Assembly (NCBI GenBank): GCA_946811185.2
Contig: OX328108.1
Location: 8,576,412-8,640,411, forward strand
Direction of reading: 5' to 3'
Source: Hippopus hippopus
Lineage: Eukaryota > Mollusca > Bivalvia > Cardiida > Cardiidae
DNA: 64,000 nt
Shown in pieces: positions 31,628 to 41,440 of the stretch. The translations under genes were made by a program, and so were the position numbers. A model generated the notes under the pieces. It saw only the letters and a program-made list of their open reading frames with translations. It did no database searches and was not told the DNA's origin. Within the stretch, counting starts at the first letter, position 1; each line of letters begins with the position of its first letter.

Positions 31628-32072
31628 AATAGATAATTAAAATCGTCTAGTATATGCACAGGTGTACTTATACTTTTAAAAAAGAGACTACTTCATAATT
31701 CATTTGAAATTCTCCCGAATTCAACTACCGGTCCATTAACTATTCTATAAATAGTATCAGGCGACAGGCACTGTGTCAAAAGTGACAAATTTCATAAATT
31801 TATAGAATGTAATTTCACGAGCAGTGTGACATGACTCATATTTTCTTGACAAGATAGTGCGCGTTTGAAAGTTGTCAAGCCAGAAAGCATTCCAATTTGT
31901 GAAATAAAAACGTAGATTTTTTGTGGTCTTTGCGCATGCTTGAAGCTCTCAATAATTTAAATTTAGATAAAATAAGTGTAGGTAGGCATAAATTGACTTG
32001 TATATTGTTTGGGTTTGTAAAGGACGTATCACTGAGAGACAACTTTCTTCATACAGGTGTGAGATATTGTGG
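31628..32072. other. No gene recognised
   Basis: AT-rich unique-looking sequence with no family match. Confidence 0.35.
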
Positions 32073-32225
32073 AAAGAGAGATAGAGAGACAGAGAAAGAG
32101 GGATGCTGAGAGAGAAAGAAAGAAGGATGAGACAGACAGACAGACAGACAGACAGAGAAATTATGGAGAGAGAGAGAGAGAGAAAAACAGACAGACAGAC
32201 AGAGACGAAAAATAGAGAGAGATAG
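32073..32225 (+). repeat. GA-rich / (CAGA)n microsatellite
   Basis: AGAGAG tracts with CAGACAGACAGA at about 32130-32157 and 32187-32203. Confidence 0.9.
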
Positions 32226-32357
32226 CGCCAACGGCAAAAAATAGTATGTTGCATTTCCTTCACATTCTGTATGGGTGGATGGGTGGAGGCTTAGCGGTAA
32301 AAATAAAAGGCCGGAGCCGGATGGATATTCATAATTGCCATACCAAGTAGCCTTCCC

Positions 32358-32587
32358 TTAACCCTTTACCAGACGGACAAAATTTTAGCCTTATCAAAAT
32401 TGAAAGCATTTGCAGACAACAATTTCAATGTGGCTCAAATGGTGCGATTTTTCTTTGATAGGGTAAAAATCGTTGTGGGAAAAGGAGAAAATGCTGGTTA
32501 CCAGCATTTTTCCCTATTCCCACAATGTTTTCACCAGGCTTCTTTCCCAGGGTCGTTCAAAGTCGGTATTATGTGCCAAAGGCTTAA
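32358..32587 (+). mobile_element. Family A element, complete with TTAA at both ends
   Basis: TTAA at 32358-32361 and 32584-32587 delimit 222 bp between. The ends are CCCTTTACCAGACGG and TTATGTGCCAAAGGC. The hairpin is AAAAGGAGAAAATGCTGGTT and CATTTTTCCCTATTCCCACA. The TTAA target plus CCC ends match the piggyBac rule. Confidence 0.85.
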
Positions 32588-32726
32588 GTGTTTCTAACAA
32601 TTCACATTAAAGCTTTAAGATGAATCATGACTCTCATAATGAAAGTTTGCACATTTCGTACAAATTGTCTTTACATACACCTACAGGAATACAAGATAGA
32701 TGGCAGGGTTTTTTGTTAATAAAGAT

Positions 32727-32971
32727 ACGAGCCATGCTTTCTGAAAAAGGGGTTTAATGCATCTGCAAAAAAGTGTCGACCCAGATCTGCTGACCTGAGT
32801 CGAAACATTTTCCTATAGGTCAATTTTCTGCGAGTCAAATGACAAGTCTACCTCATGATTCGGTCCGTTCTTGGACAAACTATATTTTATGGATCCATAA
32901 CTTTGTGATGTCTTGGTATAATGCTTCATGAAGACTCATCAAACTCCCTTTTGCCAGAGCGTGGCTCATAT
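32727..32971 (+). mobile_element. Family C MITE
   Basis: ACGAGCCATGCTTTCTGAAA to TTTTGCCAGAGCGTGGCTCA. Most of the hairpin is deleted (GACCCAGATCTGCTGACCTG). Confidence 0.75.
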
Positions 32972-32973
32972 AT

Positions 32974-33234
32974 GGCTTGCAATACGCGAAAAGGGGCATT
33001 CGGACATTTGCGTAAAGTGTCGTCTCTGATCAGCCTGCGCAGTCCGCGCAGGCTAATCCGAAACAACACTTTCCGTTTTTATGCAATTTTCTGCTTTGCG
33101 CAGGTCTACTGTAGTACAAAATCTAATGTAGTCGTAAAGTGCCGTCTCGGATTAGCCTGCGCGGACTGCGCAGGCTTATCCGAGACGACACTTTACGTAA
33201 ATGTCCGAATGCCCCTTTTCACGTGTTGCAAGCC
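32974..33234 (+). mobile_element. Family D double-hairpin MITE
   Basis: It starts 2 bp after the C element. Hairpin 1 is GATCAGCCTGCGCAGTCCGC, hairpin 2 GGATTAGCCTGCGCGGACTG. The ends are GGCTTGCAATACGCG and CACGTGTTGCAAGCC. The ORF 32921-33391 across it is fortuitous. Confidence 0.85.
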
Positions 33235-33424
33235 ATACATACCTCAATTTTTCTCACATTCTGTCTGCTGGAAAATCGCTATTTACTTATGCAGTAGCTT
33301 ACCAAGCATTTTAAATAATTACCGCTCTTTGAATAATGGAAAGAACAAACGGTCTTTTTCTCTAGTAATACTCATGACCAATAACTCTTAATCTTTAAAA
33401 CTTTGGACTCGACCTGAGCTGTGT

Positions 33425-33480
33425 TTGAGGACAGTGCAGATGAAGATCCAACTACGCAGAACATGCAGAACACTCTGTCT
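33425..33480 (-). repeat. Family B scrap
   Basis: GAGGACAGTGCAGATGAAGA and CTACGCAGAACATGCAG are a poor match to the B core. Confidence 0.35.
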
Positions 33481-33529
33481 TGCAGTGGTGACAATGTTGG
33501 TTTGCGGCAGTGACAAATTCCGTTTGCGG

Positions 33530-33790
33530 CAGAGATTTGTTTAACGCCGCTTTAACCGCTTAGGTGATATCACGGTGGCCAGTGCACCTGTGCATGTGTT
33601 CCCTGGCTTTTCACGCACCAGTACTGACGCAACTTTCTTTCCAAGTCACTTACTGCTTGCTTTTCTCATATGCACAGAGGTGAGAGGTGAAAAATCGCCG
33701 GAAAGGAAGTTTGCCAAAACCGAGAATCGAACCTTAAAAATCACAAGGTCATGAGTCAGATACGTTAACCACTGAGCTACCCGGCTGGGC
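33530..33790 (-). mobile_element. S3 SINE
   Basis: Head on the right: CACTGAGCTACCCGGC and GAGAATCGAACC. Body TCCAAGTCACTTACTGC and TGAAAAATCGCCGGAAAGGA. Tail side GTTTAACGCCGCTTTAACC. Confidence 0.8.
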
Positions 33791-34055
33791 TATGCGGCAG
33801 AGACACAATTACGTTCGCCACGTTGAAAAATTGTACCGCAGTGGTGATGCATTTGGCTTGTGGTGGACAAAAACCTCGCTCAATGAGAAGAAGTGTGTGG
33901 GGGGGGGGGGAAGTCACCTAACAGGAAGCACTGAATTTACTGACCCAGCTTTTACAAAGCAAATAAAGTACAAAGATAATACAGTAGCGTGCAACGTCTG
34001 CACGGACCATCCATCAACTCTGCGCCATGCTAATCAAAAGTGAAGCCATTGAATC
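33791..34055. other. No gene; G12 run at 33899-33910
   Basis: An 83-codon ORF (33792-34043, +) has GC content above its surroundings but includes the G-run (VGGGGS) and no known motif. Confidence 0.35.
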
Positions 34056-34288
34056 CATTAATTCTTTACCAAACGACACAATTTTAGACTTGTCCAAATT
34101 GAAAGCTTTTGCAGGCGACAAAATAATTGTGATTTAAAAAATGAAATTTATATTTGAAAGATTAGAAAACATTGCGGGAAAAGGAGAAAATGCTGGTTAC
34201 CAGCATTTTCTCCTTTTTCCACAGTGTTTTCAAAAGTCGGCTTCTTAAAGGTCGTTAAAAGTCTGGGTTGTGTTGTACATGGTGAAAG
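34056..34288 (+). mobile_element. Family A hairpin element
   Basis: TTAATTCTTTACCAAACGAC is a good left end. The hairpin is perfect except CATTGCGGG against CCACAGTG. Right end GGGTTGTGTTGTACATGG. Confidence 0.8.
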
Positions 34289-34394
34289 GAACAAGCAGAA
34301 ACAATTATTCACGACAGAATTATTTACTAGTCTAGAGAACATGTGAATATTAACTATTATTGCTCAAATTTGCAGACGACGACGATAAACAAGA

Positions 34395-34555
34395 AATACC
34401 TTTTGAAAAAGATAGACGGCGCAAGAGATACTGGAATATGAATATTCAAATTATTTTGTAGCTCTATATAAGGTAAAATAATGAAAAGAAACTTTACGAG
34501 CAAGTGCCTATTTTTCCTCAGTTCCTTTTCATTTCGTTGAAAAGTAGTAATATTG
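34395..34555 (-). repeat. Family K repeat
   Basis: AGATAGACGGCGCAAGAGAT, ACTGGAATATGAATATTCAA, then CAAGTGCCTATTTTTCCTCA match 36470-36600 in order. Confidence 0.6.
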
Positions 34556-34689
34556 GGTTACGCTCATGAAAATACGGTGATAGCGACAACAACAATAGCA
34601 AAACAACAGACTTATTAATTTTTTTTTTTCATATTTGGTCAAGAAACCAGAATATACAAACTAATTAACACCTTCATACTACCGATATT

Positions 34690-34900
34690 AGCTCTTAACT
34701 TGATAAATAAGTGTAATAGAATTTTTTAAGACGATAGTATAATCTCAAACTTTGCAATTTCAAAGCTACATGTTGGAGAAAAGTCTCTCCCAATCGGACA
34801 GTATAAAGTTAAGATCAGACTGCACGTTATGTGCAGCCTGATCTTGATCTACACTTTCAACAAATGGTCATTGAGTCGCGCTTAGCAGCCTAAGGGTTAA
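34690..34900 (+). mobile_element. Family B MITE
   Basis: Left CTCTTAACTTGATAAATAAG; core CGGACAGTATAAAGTTAAGA with dyad ATCAGACTGCACGTTATGTG; right TTAGCAGCCTAAGGGTTAA. Confidence 0.8.
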
Positions 34901-35433
34901 ACATTTTGAATCATTTTTGACCCAATACCAGTTACACTACGCAGATATTTTAAGATACACAAGAAAACATTATGAATAATTTGACAAAAAGGGTAAGTGC
35001 GGGGTGGAAAAAAATACTGTGAGACAAGGAGCCATGGCTCATTTAGTGACATGGCCCCTTTTTCCAACATTGTTTTCTTTAGTTGCTTATTATGCAAAAT
35101 ACTTTGTAAAAACTTGTGTACATCCTTCCAATGGGTGGACAAACAATTTAAATCGAAAATAACCAGCTCTAAATTAGAGAAAAGCCACAAATGACATTTA
35201 TCTGGAAAACAAACAATTTGAGCTTGTAACTATAAATTATAAATTAACTCCGGGACAGCTATAAATGTCTAATTGTTTAACCTTTACATTGTTAACCAAA
35301 ACGAATGAACTTTCCCTATTATATGTATTAGACCGAAGTATTGAATTAACAGAGTGGTTTGTTACAATGAGTAACGACCGTTGCATTTAAATAAAGCATT
35401 TTCTGCAAATCACTGACTGTACTCTGTGCTTCG
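34901..35433. other. No gene; weak dyad near 35000-35090
   Basis: GGAGCCATGGCTCA at about 35027 is a 14-bp palindrome followed by TGACATGGCCCCTTTTTCC. It may be a relic of a family A-like hairpin. The ORF 34897-35190 has no recognisable feature. Confidence 0.35.
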
Positions 35434-35892
35434 TTAACTCTTTACTAAACACTCATGAGTTTTAATGATCATGTGGTCTCCGCTATCGTGAGGTAGAGCG
35501 TCGGCCTAGTAATCAAAAGGTCCCCGAGTTTGATGCCCTGGAGCGAATGTCAACTTTGGGATTTTTCATTAGCCCACACACTCGGCGCAAGTACTGGTGT
35601 AGTTCCAAGGAAGCAAAATCGAGAGAGATAAGTATAAGTTGAAAGAACCTGTTTCTCAATCAATGTTAAGTAAATATATTCAAACCAAATGATCATGACG
35701 AAGAATTCTTTTGAAACCATCGAAGGAAAAGAAGAAAATGCTAGTAACCAGCATTTTCTCCTTTTCCTACAATGTTTTCTACCCCCATCAAAGACACCTC
35801 AAATCATTTGAGGCACTCTTCATTTGTTGCCTGCAAATGCATTCAATTTGGGACTTTTCGACAATTTCGTCGTTTGGTAAAGGATTAACGTC
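35434..35892 (+). mobile_element. Family A element split by an S4 SINE
   Basis: Left GTTAACTCTTTACTAAACAC; hairpin AAGAAGAAAATGCTAGTAAC and CAGCATTTTCTCCTTTTCCT; right TTCGTCGTTTGGTAAAGGAT then TAA. Confidence 0.8.
35474..35687 (+). mobile_element. S4 SINE with 10-bp target duplication
   Basis: AATGATCATG at 35464-35473 and 35688-35697 flanks 214 bp, almost the same length as the copy at 31401. The head GTGAGGTAGAGCGTCGGCC and CCGAGTTTGATGCCC, the 3' part AGAGAGATAAGTATAAGTTG and CTCAATCAATGTTAAGTAAA match it. Confidence 0.9.
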
Positions 35893-35909
35893 TTTGAACT
35901 ACATAACTG

Positions 35910-36174
35910 AGCCATGCTCTGGCAACAGGAGGGCTTCAAGAATCTTCGACATGCATTATACCAAAATATCACATAACTAGAGATCCATAAAAAGTCAAAT
36001 TTAGCCGAACTATTTTACTGAATCTGGATGAGGAATGGCCCATGGACATGCAGAAAATTTACAAGTAGCAAAATGTTTCCACCCATGTCAGCCTTCGCGG
36101 ACTGCGAAGGCTGACATGGGTTGATACTTTTTGCATATGGCTTAAGCCTTTTTTTCCACAGAGCATGGATCATA
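35910..36174 (-). mobile_element. Family C MITE with doubly co-varied hairpin
   Basis: GAGCCATGCTCTGGCAACAG to CCACAGAGCATGGATCATAC. The hairpin is CCCATGTCAGCCTTCGC and GCGAAGGCTGACATGGG, a perfect 17-bp stem with two positions changed in both arms relative to other copies. Confidence 0.85.
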
Positions 36175-36211
36175 CATTACACCATGATAAATCAGGCACT
36201 GCCCGCATCAC

Positions 36212-36421
36212 TTGACTTGCCCCGCAGTCTTCACTCAACAGGAACTTCCCGACAAGAACATCAGTAATAACCTCCGCGTACAGAATAAGCAAGTATGGAA
36301 GAATCAACGATGGCAATCCTGCACTGAAGAGATAATGCACGGAAAATGTCGATTTGATACGCGTATTCCTTACACGTTTAAAATTCTAGACTCTGACCGC
36401 AATCCATACGTCAAGTTATGA
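36212..36421 (+). CDS. Possible short coding remnant, unrecognised
   Basis: A 69-codon frame ends TAG-less at TGA (36419-36421). The peptide (for example WKNQRWQSCTEEIMHGKCRF then DTRIPYTFKILDSDRNPY) has balanced composition unlike translated repeats, and a splice-acceptor-like GACTTGCCCCGCAG lies just upstream at about 36212-36226. It is flanked by a C element and family K. It could be a last exon, a transposon coding scrap or chance. I do not recognise it. Confidence 0.2.
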   Translation: MTCPAVFTQQELPDKNISNNLRVQNKQVWKNQRWQSCTEEIMHGKCRFDTRIPYTFKILDSDRNPYVKL

Positions 36422-36469
36422 CCAAAAACAGACAAGATTAAACAGATAAGATTAAACTACTTTAAATCA

Positions 36470-36600
36470 AGACATGTCTTTAAAGAGAGACAAAGATAGG
36501 TGGCGTAAGAGGTACTGGAATATGAATATTAAAACTCTATATGTGGTTCACTAGCAAATACCCCATTTTCCTCATCGTTTTTGCATTATTTTGAAAATCG
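36470..36600 (-). repeat. Family K repeat
   Basis: CAAAGATAGGTGGCGTAAGA, GGTACTGGAATATGAATATT, then ACCCCATTTTCCTCATCG. Confidence 0.6.
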
Positions 36601-36639
36601 AAATTTCAATAGATAAAGTTTTGACGATTACAAGCTAAT

Positions 36640-37030
36640 CTTCAAATCATCGTTGGAAAAGGAGCAACTGTTGGTAAAAATGATGTGTCTGAAAATATAT
36701 GTAGACTTAGTTACAGTAACGGGTTTTAAGGTAACGCTTAAAAGATATTAAATCATCAATAAATGCAAGGAAAAAAGATAATCCTCTGTCATATTAATTT
36801 GCTATGAAGAGAAAAAAGGCGGTGGGGTATCGATTAGTGGTAGCAACACTTGTATATTAATGGCATAAACGTGCCCCCAAATAGGCTTACAAGTACCCGC
36901 CTAATAAACATGTCCGCGTTTTTAACCAATCACAATTATCTATTTATTCATTCGAGTCTATCGAATCAAGAGGTATGTCAAAAGCCAGTGTATTCAGCTA
37001 CACTAAGAAAAGAAAACACAACGTTTTAAG
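36640..37030 (+). repeat. Family L repeat
   Basis: ATCATCGTTGGAAAAGGAGC to CAAAAGCCAGTGTATTCAGC is the reverse of the copy at 2739. Internal landmarks are GATTAGTGGTAGCAACACTT and ATTTATTCATTCGAGT. Confidence 0.55.
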
Positions 37031-37104
37031 AATTCATTTTAAGTATTCTGGATAATTTGCTTCTTGATGAGAGGAGTTTCAAAAGTTGACCCTGCGTTCG
37101 CCAT

Positions 37105-37302
37105 GGGATGAGAACCTATTCCTAAATAGCCTGAAAATATTCAGGGAAAAGGTGAAAAGGCCGGTAACAAGCATTTTTTTTTTCATTTTCAAGCAACGTT
37201 TTCTACCCTTTTTACAGGAAATTTTCTCATGTGATCCACATTTAATTTTCTGTCTACAAAAGCTGCAATTTGGACGAGTCTAAATCTTTATTTGGTAACC
37301 AC
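37105..37302 (+). mobile_element. Family A element, strongly diverged
   Basis: AGGGAAAAGGTGAAAAGGCC and GTAACAAGCATT keep the outline of the hairpin. TTTGGACGAGTCTAAATCTT and TATTTGGTAACC mark the right side. Confidence 0.5.
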
Positions 37303-37512
37303 CTCCATCTGCTTTAGGTGATGCAGAATTTGTCAAGATATAGGGCTAAACTAACAAACTAGACACTGAAATACTCGGGTCTTTGGGCTAACGTTGTTAC
37401 AACTATAAAATGAAAAGAAGTATAATGGTAAATGAAGTCGAGAATTCAACAAATTGGATTTTCTTTTCATTTGCAAGGCATTTGTGCGGTTTCCTTGAAC
37501 ACTTATAATAAT

Positions 37513-38070
37513 GGCTTGCAACACGCGAAAAGGGGCATTCGGATATTTGCGTAAAGTGTCGTCTCGGATCAGCCTGCGCAGTCCGCGCAGGCTAATCCGA
37601 GACGGCACTTTACGACTACATTAGATTTTGTGCTACTGTAGATTACATAAAAAATGAAAATGTCGTTTCGGATTAGCCTGCGCGGACTGCGACACTTTAC
37701 GCAAATGTCCGAATGCCCCTCTTGATTGATTGAATTTGCGTTTTTTTTTAATCGTCGCCACCGGTTGCCCATATGGGCGACGCCCCCTGAAGGCTGTTAG
37801 TATTGTTACGGGGGATAGTGCAGATACAGGACGAAACCCATCTTAAGTTACGCCTGATTCTTTTACGTGCTCGGTGTATAGCACCGTCACACGGGACCTC
37901 GGTTTAACGTCTCATCCGAAAGACTATTAGTAATTTTAGGTGGCCAGCCGTGGGGATCGAACCCACACCCTCCAAAGACTCGAAACATCACGTTCACGAG
38001 TCCTACGCTCTACCTATTGAGCTATGCGGGCTGGTCATAAAAATGCCCCTCTTCTCGTGTTGCAGGCCAG
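37513..38070 (+). mobile_element. Family D MITE split by an S1 SINE
   Basis: Left GGCTTGCAACACGCGAAAAG with a perfect first hairpin. The second hairpin has lost one arm (GCGCGGACTGCGACACTTTA). The right end CTCGTGTTGCAGGCC is beyond the SINE. Confidence 0.85.
37724..38041 (-). mobile_element. S1 SINE, complete, with 12-bp target duplication
   Basis: AATGCCCCTCTT at 37712-37723 and 38042-38053 delimits 318 bp. Minus-strand head: GCATAGCTCAATAGGTAGAG and GGGTTCGATCCCCACGGC. Tail: CGCAAATTCAATCAATC. It is the reference S1 copy; the empty site is the intact family D sequence. Confidence 0.92.
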
Positions 38071-38075
38071 TTATA

Positions 38076-38784
38076 CAGGGTGTCCAAGAAGTCGCTTACC
38101 ATCTGGGAGGCACGGTAGCATCAGATTACCTACAGATGAAAAAATATGTCGTCATTGGGATCGAACTTAGATTGAAGATGAATTTCATTTTATCATTGAA
38201 TGCCCTTTCGTTTTGAATTTTACGCAAAAAAGTTCATCAAAAATTACTATACATTTAGATCAAGTATGCACAAATTTATATGTTTGATGAAAAGTAATGA
38301 TTAGGACATTGTGTTTAATCAAAGTAAGTTTATAACACTAGGTTTTGAAAAAGGGGATACCCTTAATTCATAACGTTTCACATGAACTATCACATTTCAT
38401 TGCAACACCGATTGCGACGGATTGTCTATCTTTTTGACTGTATAAGAATTGATATTTTTTCCATACTTTTTCGCGTATTTAGTGTTAATATTGTAACCAC
38501 GTGATATTGTAGTCACGATTTACTTGTGTGTACTACTACTACCACTACCTGATTTTGAAACAAATAGGATGCAATAACAAATACATGTACGTGCAAAACA
38601 ATCATCACTGAAACCCCCAGGTGTGCGAAAAAGTGTTTCATGGAGAGAATTGGGAGAATTGATGTCGTGAAGAGAATTGATGTCTTATCATTTTGTGGAG
38701 GCTGCTCAAATTCAGCATTTTGTTTTGATAGCTATGAACATTCTTTTGAAAACCAGGGTAGTGCTAGACTTTTGGGATACCCTG
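38076..38784 (+). mobile_element. 709-bp non-autonomous mariner-like element
   Basis: Ends CAGGGTGTCCAAGAAGTC and (complement of right end) CAGGGTATCCCAAAAGTC are imperfect terminal inverted repeats. TA flanks both sides (38074-38075 and 38785-38786). No transposase ORF is present. TA target and CAGGG ends fit Tc1/mariner. Confidence 0.6.
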
Positions 38785-38797
38785 TAGATCTACCTTG

Positions 38798-38977
38798 ACT
38801 CTCTAACAGATCACAAAATTTAATACTCGCCTGTGTGATGGAATTCATCTCAGGCAAGGTAGAAAGCATTTTTTAAGGAAAAGCTGAAAATACTGGGGTC
38901 AGCATTATCTCCTTGTCTTATCATGATCTTAGAGCCGTCTGCCTTAAGGGTCGTCAAAACAGGGGTTGGTTTGTTAA
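38798..38977 (+). mobile_element. Family A element, diverged
   Basis: CTCTCTAACAGATCACAAAA to AAGGAAAAGCTGAAAATACT and GTCAGCATTATCTCCTTGTC, right end GGGTTGGTTTGTTAA. Its last TTAA (38974-38977) is also the first TTAA of the next B element. Confidence 0.65.
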
Positions 38978-39196
38978 CCATTAGGATGCTAAAAGCGACT
39001 CACTGATCTTTTGCGGACAGTGTAGATCAAGATCAGACTGCACAGAACGTGCAGTCTGATCTTGAATCAACACTGTCCGATAAGGAGATATTCTTTCTCC
39101 AAAAAGTTAGTTTGAAATAGTATTATTCTGTTTTTTAACTACCGGCTTGAAAGTTTTATCTAAGTTATTTAGCAGGATAAAGATTAAGGGTTGACT
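38974..39196 (-). mobile_element. Family B MITE, complete
   Basis: TTAACCATTAGGATGCTAAA; core GCGGACAGTGTAGATCAAGA with perfect dyad; TTATTTAGCAGGATAAAGAT at the end. Confidence 0.8.
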
Positions 39197-39384
39197 AATT
39201 GCCCGAGGGACACATTTGCAGGACAAGAACATCAAACGATCCTGGTAAAATAGGGATTATCATCACAAGTAGGGAAATAGGGGCTAGTTAATCCAGGCCT
39301 AGGTTGCGAGTAAAATTCGAAGCTTATCCAAATTTTTTTCGCGGTAAAAAAGAAAAATTCTACCGTACTACTTTTTACCTGAGC

Positions 39385-39720
39385 TGACAATGGCGGAATG
39401 TACAAACAGCAGTTTAGCGCAAAGATGGGTTGCAGCAATGTACGTATCCATTTTCCTTCAAACCGACAATGACAAATTGTATACAAACACAGATTTTAGC
39501 GCTAAGGTGGGATGCAGCAATATAGGTATCCATTTTCCTCAAACCGAAGATGGCAAAATGTACACAAATACAGATTTTAGTGCTAAAGTGGGATGTAACA
39601 ATGTACGTAATTCCTTAAAACATCATTTTGAGCGCTAATTTGGGATGAAACAATGATATTAAGTCTTATTGAATCACAAATGGCGGAATGCATATGAACA
39701 CAATTTTCAGCGATAAAGAC
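39385..39720 (+). repeat. Tandem repeat, 81-84-bp unit, about four copies
   Basis: TTTAGCGC(A/T)AAG at 39413, 39495 and 39576 sets the period. Shared motifs are GTATCCATTTTCCT, CAAACCGA and AATGGCGGAATG. An 82-codon frame (39390-39638) repeats NTDFSAKVGC once per unit because one spacing is close to a multiple of three; it then breaks, so coding is unlikely. Confidence 0.8.
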
Positions 39721-39904
39721 ACAAGTCATGACAACTATCATTCAATTGTAGCTTTTGTTTGGTCTGACAAAGCGAAGCATTACACCAGACATTTCAAACA
39801 AGATTTTGATTTAAATAATTTTGGGGTCGAGAACATTGTTATTTCATGAGGAAATATATCATAAGGGCGCAACTTTTTATCCATAGTTCGAGAAAAAATG
39901 CTGA

Positions 39905-39975
39905 AAAAATGGCTACTTGTGGATTCGAATCCGTGATCTTCAACAGGTGTCTTCTCTTCCAACTGAACTATGGAT
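39905..39975 (-). repeat. tRNA-like sequence
   Basis: Minus strand: GGATCCATAGTTCAGTTGGA then AGAGAAGACACCTGTTGAAG and ACGGATTCGAATCCACAAGT. The boxes are good, but the acceptor stem and T-stem do not close well. A second ATCCATAGTTCGAG lies at 39880. It is probably a decayed SINE head; a tRNA-structure search would decide. Confidence 0.35.
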
Positions 39976-40212
39976 CCAACCGATACATAATTGTCAAAAA
40001 ACGTATTTATCCCTTCTAATGCAATTTATACCATTACAAAAAGAGTAGCAAATTTTACAGTAAAAAGACAAACAAGTCGGTAATATTTTGTGTGTTCTCT
40101 ATGTGATGCTATGTTTTAATCTCAGATTCATCTTTGCACGCAACTGAAAATAAGCAGCTTTTGTTCTGAAGTTCTAAAAAAGAGCAAACATGCAAACCGA
40201 AATCCGGTTTGG

Positions 40213-40737
40213 TTTACCTTTACCTTTTTATCACACAATCTTGAGATTTAACAACGCCGAGCCCCGGTAGTGCAGTCGGTAGGGTACAGGACTCAAGACT
40301 CATGGTCGCTGGTTCGATCTCCGGCTCGGCAAATTTCTTTTCGAGGTTTGACGATAGTCATTGCGACAGGATTCATTCCTCTCTCACCGCTGATCATTGT
40401 TTCGACGATGGTTATGTAGGAGAGCAGTCAGTGGCTTGGAAACAATATCGGTCGGAGTACTGGTAAAAGAAATTCCAGGAAAGCATGGATAGGTGCACTG
40501 GCCGCCGCGATATAACTGAAATAATGTTGAAAACGGCGTTAAAAACCATACAGTCAATCAATCAATCATACAATCAGTCAATCAACCAATCAATCAACCT
40601 AGAGAGGGAATTTGAATTTCTCCTTTTTCTACTATGTTTTCTATTCTATCAAATACAAGTTCTATGATTTCTACCCACATATAAATTGTCAACTGCATAT
40701 ACTTTGCATCTGAACCTTACGTAGGGTAAAGAGTTAA
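40213..40737 (+). mobile_element. Family A element split by an S2 SINE
   Basis: Left TTTACCTTTTTATCACACAA to TTAACAACGC; right TCTCCTTTTTCTACTATGTT and AAATTGTCAACTGCATATAC to GTAGGGTAAAGAGTTAA. The left arm of the hairpin is missing. Confidence 0.75.
40257..40600 (+). mobile_element. S2 SINE, complete
   Basis: Head CCCCGGTAGTGCAGTCGGTA and GCTGGTTCGATCTCCGGCTC; body GACAGGATTCATTCCTCTCT, GTACTGGTAAAAGAAATTCC, AAAGCATGGATAGGTGCACT; tail of CAATCAAT and CAGTCAAT units. It is the best plus-strand S2 reference. The ORF over the tail (SINQSYNQSINQ) is an artefact. Confidence 0.88.
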
Positions 40738-40744
40738 ATCATTT

Positions 40745-40895
40745 GGCAAAAAAATCCACTGTTTTACAACCATAAAGTATAAAGGCTTTTGAAAACATTG
40801 TGTTTACCAGAGTTCGACCCCTTTCCGTCGGTACTTGTACCCTTTTACAGACAATTCTCATTATTTATACCGTATTTGTCGGCAATAGTTTTTAA
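40745..40895 (+). mobile_element. Family A element, degenerate
   Basis: AAAGGCTTTTGAAAACATTG and the TGTTTACCAG loop remain. The right part ATACCGTATTTGTCGGCAAT ends at TTAA 40892-40895, shared with the next B element. Confidence 0.55.
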
Positions 40896-41104
40896 CCCTT
40901 GGGCTGCTAAGTGCGACTCAACGACCTTTTGGCGGACAGTGAAGATCAAGATCAGACTGCACAGAACGTGCAGTCTGATCTTGGGTCTACACTGTCCGAT
41001 TAGTAGATATTTTCAACAACAAAAAAACCTTTGAAATTGCAAAGTTTGGGTTTTTACTATCGGTTTGAAAGCTTCATTTCACTTATTTAGCAGGATAAGG
41101 GGTA
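40892..41104 (-). mobile_element. Family B MITE, complete
   Basis: TTAACCCTTGGGCTGCTAAG; core GCGGACAGTGAAGATCAAGA; right TTATTTAGCAGGATAAGGGG then TAA. Confidence 0.85.
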
Positions 41105-41245
41105 ATTCGGAAGGCTGTATAATTTTACTTACTGCTTACTTGATCCTCTTCGTGCTGGATGTTTGTTACCACAGCTTTTTTTTCTGTATGGTTTTGTCAT
41201 ATGGTAAATATCCGAACTCACGACCTTCCACTCTTAACAAAGTGA

Positions 41246-41274
41246 GCATTAGTTCAAACATTATTTATTTTACA
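41246..41274 (-). mobile_element. S4 SINE tail, left part (split by foldback element)
   Basis: TTAGTTCAAACATTATTTAT then TTTACA matches the tail of the S4 copy at 31401 (TTAGTTAAACTTATTTATTT). The rest of this S4 copy is at 54518-54566. Confidence 0.7.
41266..41274. other. Target-site duplication, left (TATTTTACA)
   Basis: The same 9 bp stand at 54509-54517 on the far side of the 13.2-kb element. Confidence 0.9.
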
Positions 41275-41440
41275 GGGTGTGTGAAGTTGGCAGTAAGTTT
41301 GATAATCGGAGTTCGATATTCAATATCGAAATGAATATGCGGATGAGTTGAATTTCATGCCGCAGTAAATTCGCTTTGTTTTCAAACTCTAAGGGATAGT
41401 TACGAAAATTAATGAATCCTGATTTGAATATCGAAATGAA
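41275..41440 (+). repeat. Unique terminal inverted segment, left
   Basis: The order is GGGTGTGTGAAGTTGGCAGT, TCGGAGTTCGATATTCAATA, CGGATGAGTTGAATTTCATG, CCGCAGTAAATTCGCTTTG, GATAGTTACGAAAATTAATG. It matches 54345-54508 inverted with about three differences, one of them a 1-bp indel. Confidence 0.92.

Noticed and set aside
32921..33391. 156-codon ORF
   Set aside because: It is built from the end of a C element plus a whole D element; the same peptide stretch (LRKVSSRISLRSLRR type) recurs wherever D occurs, in either strand.
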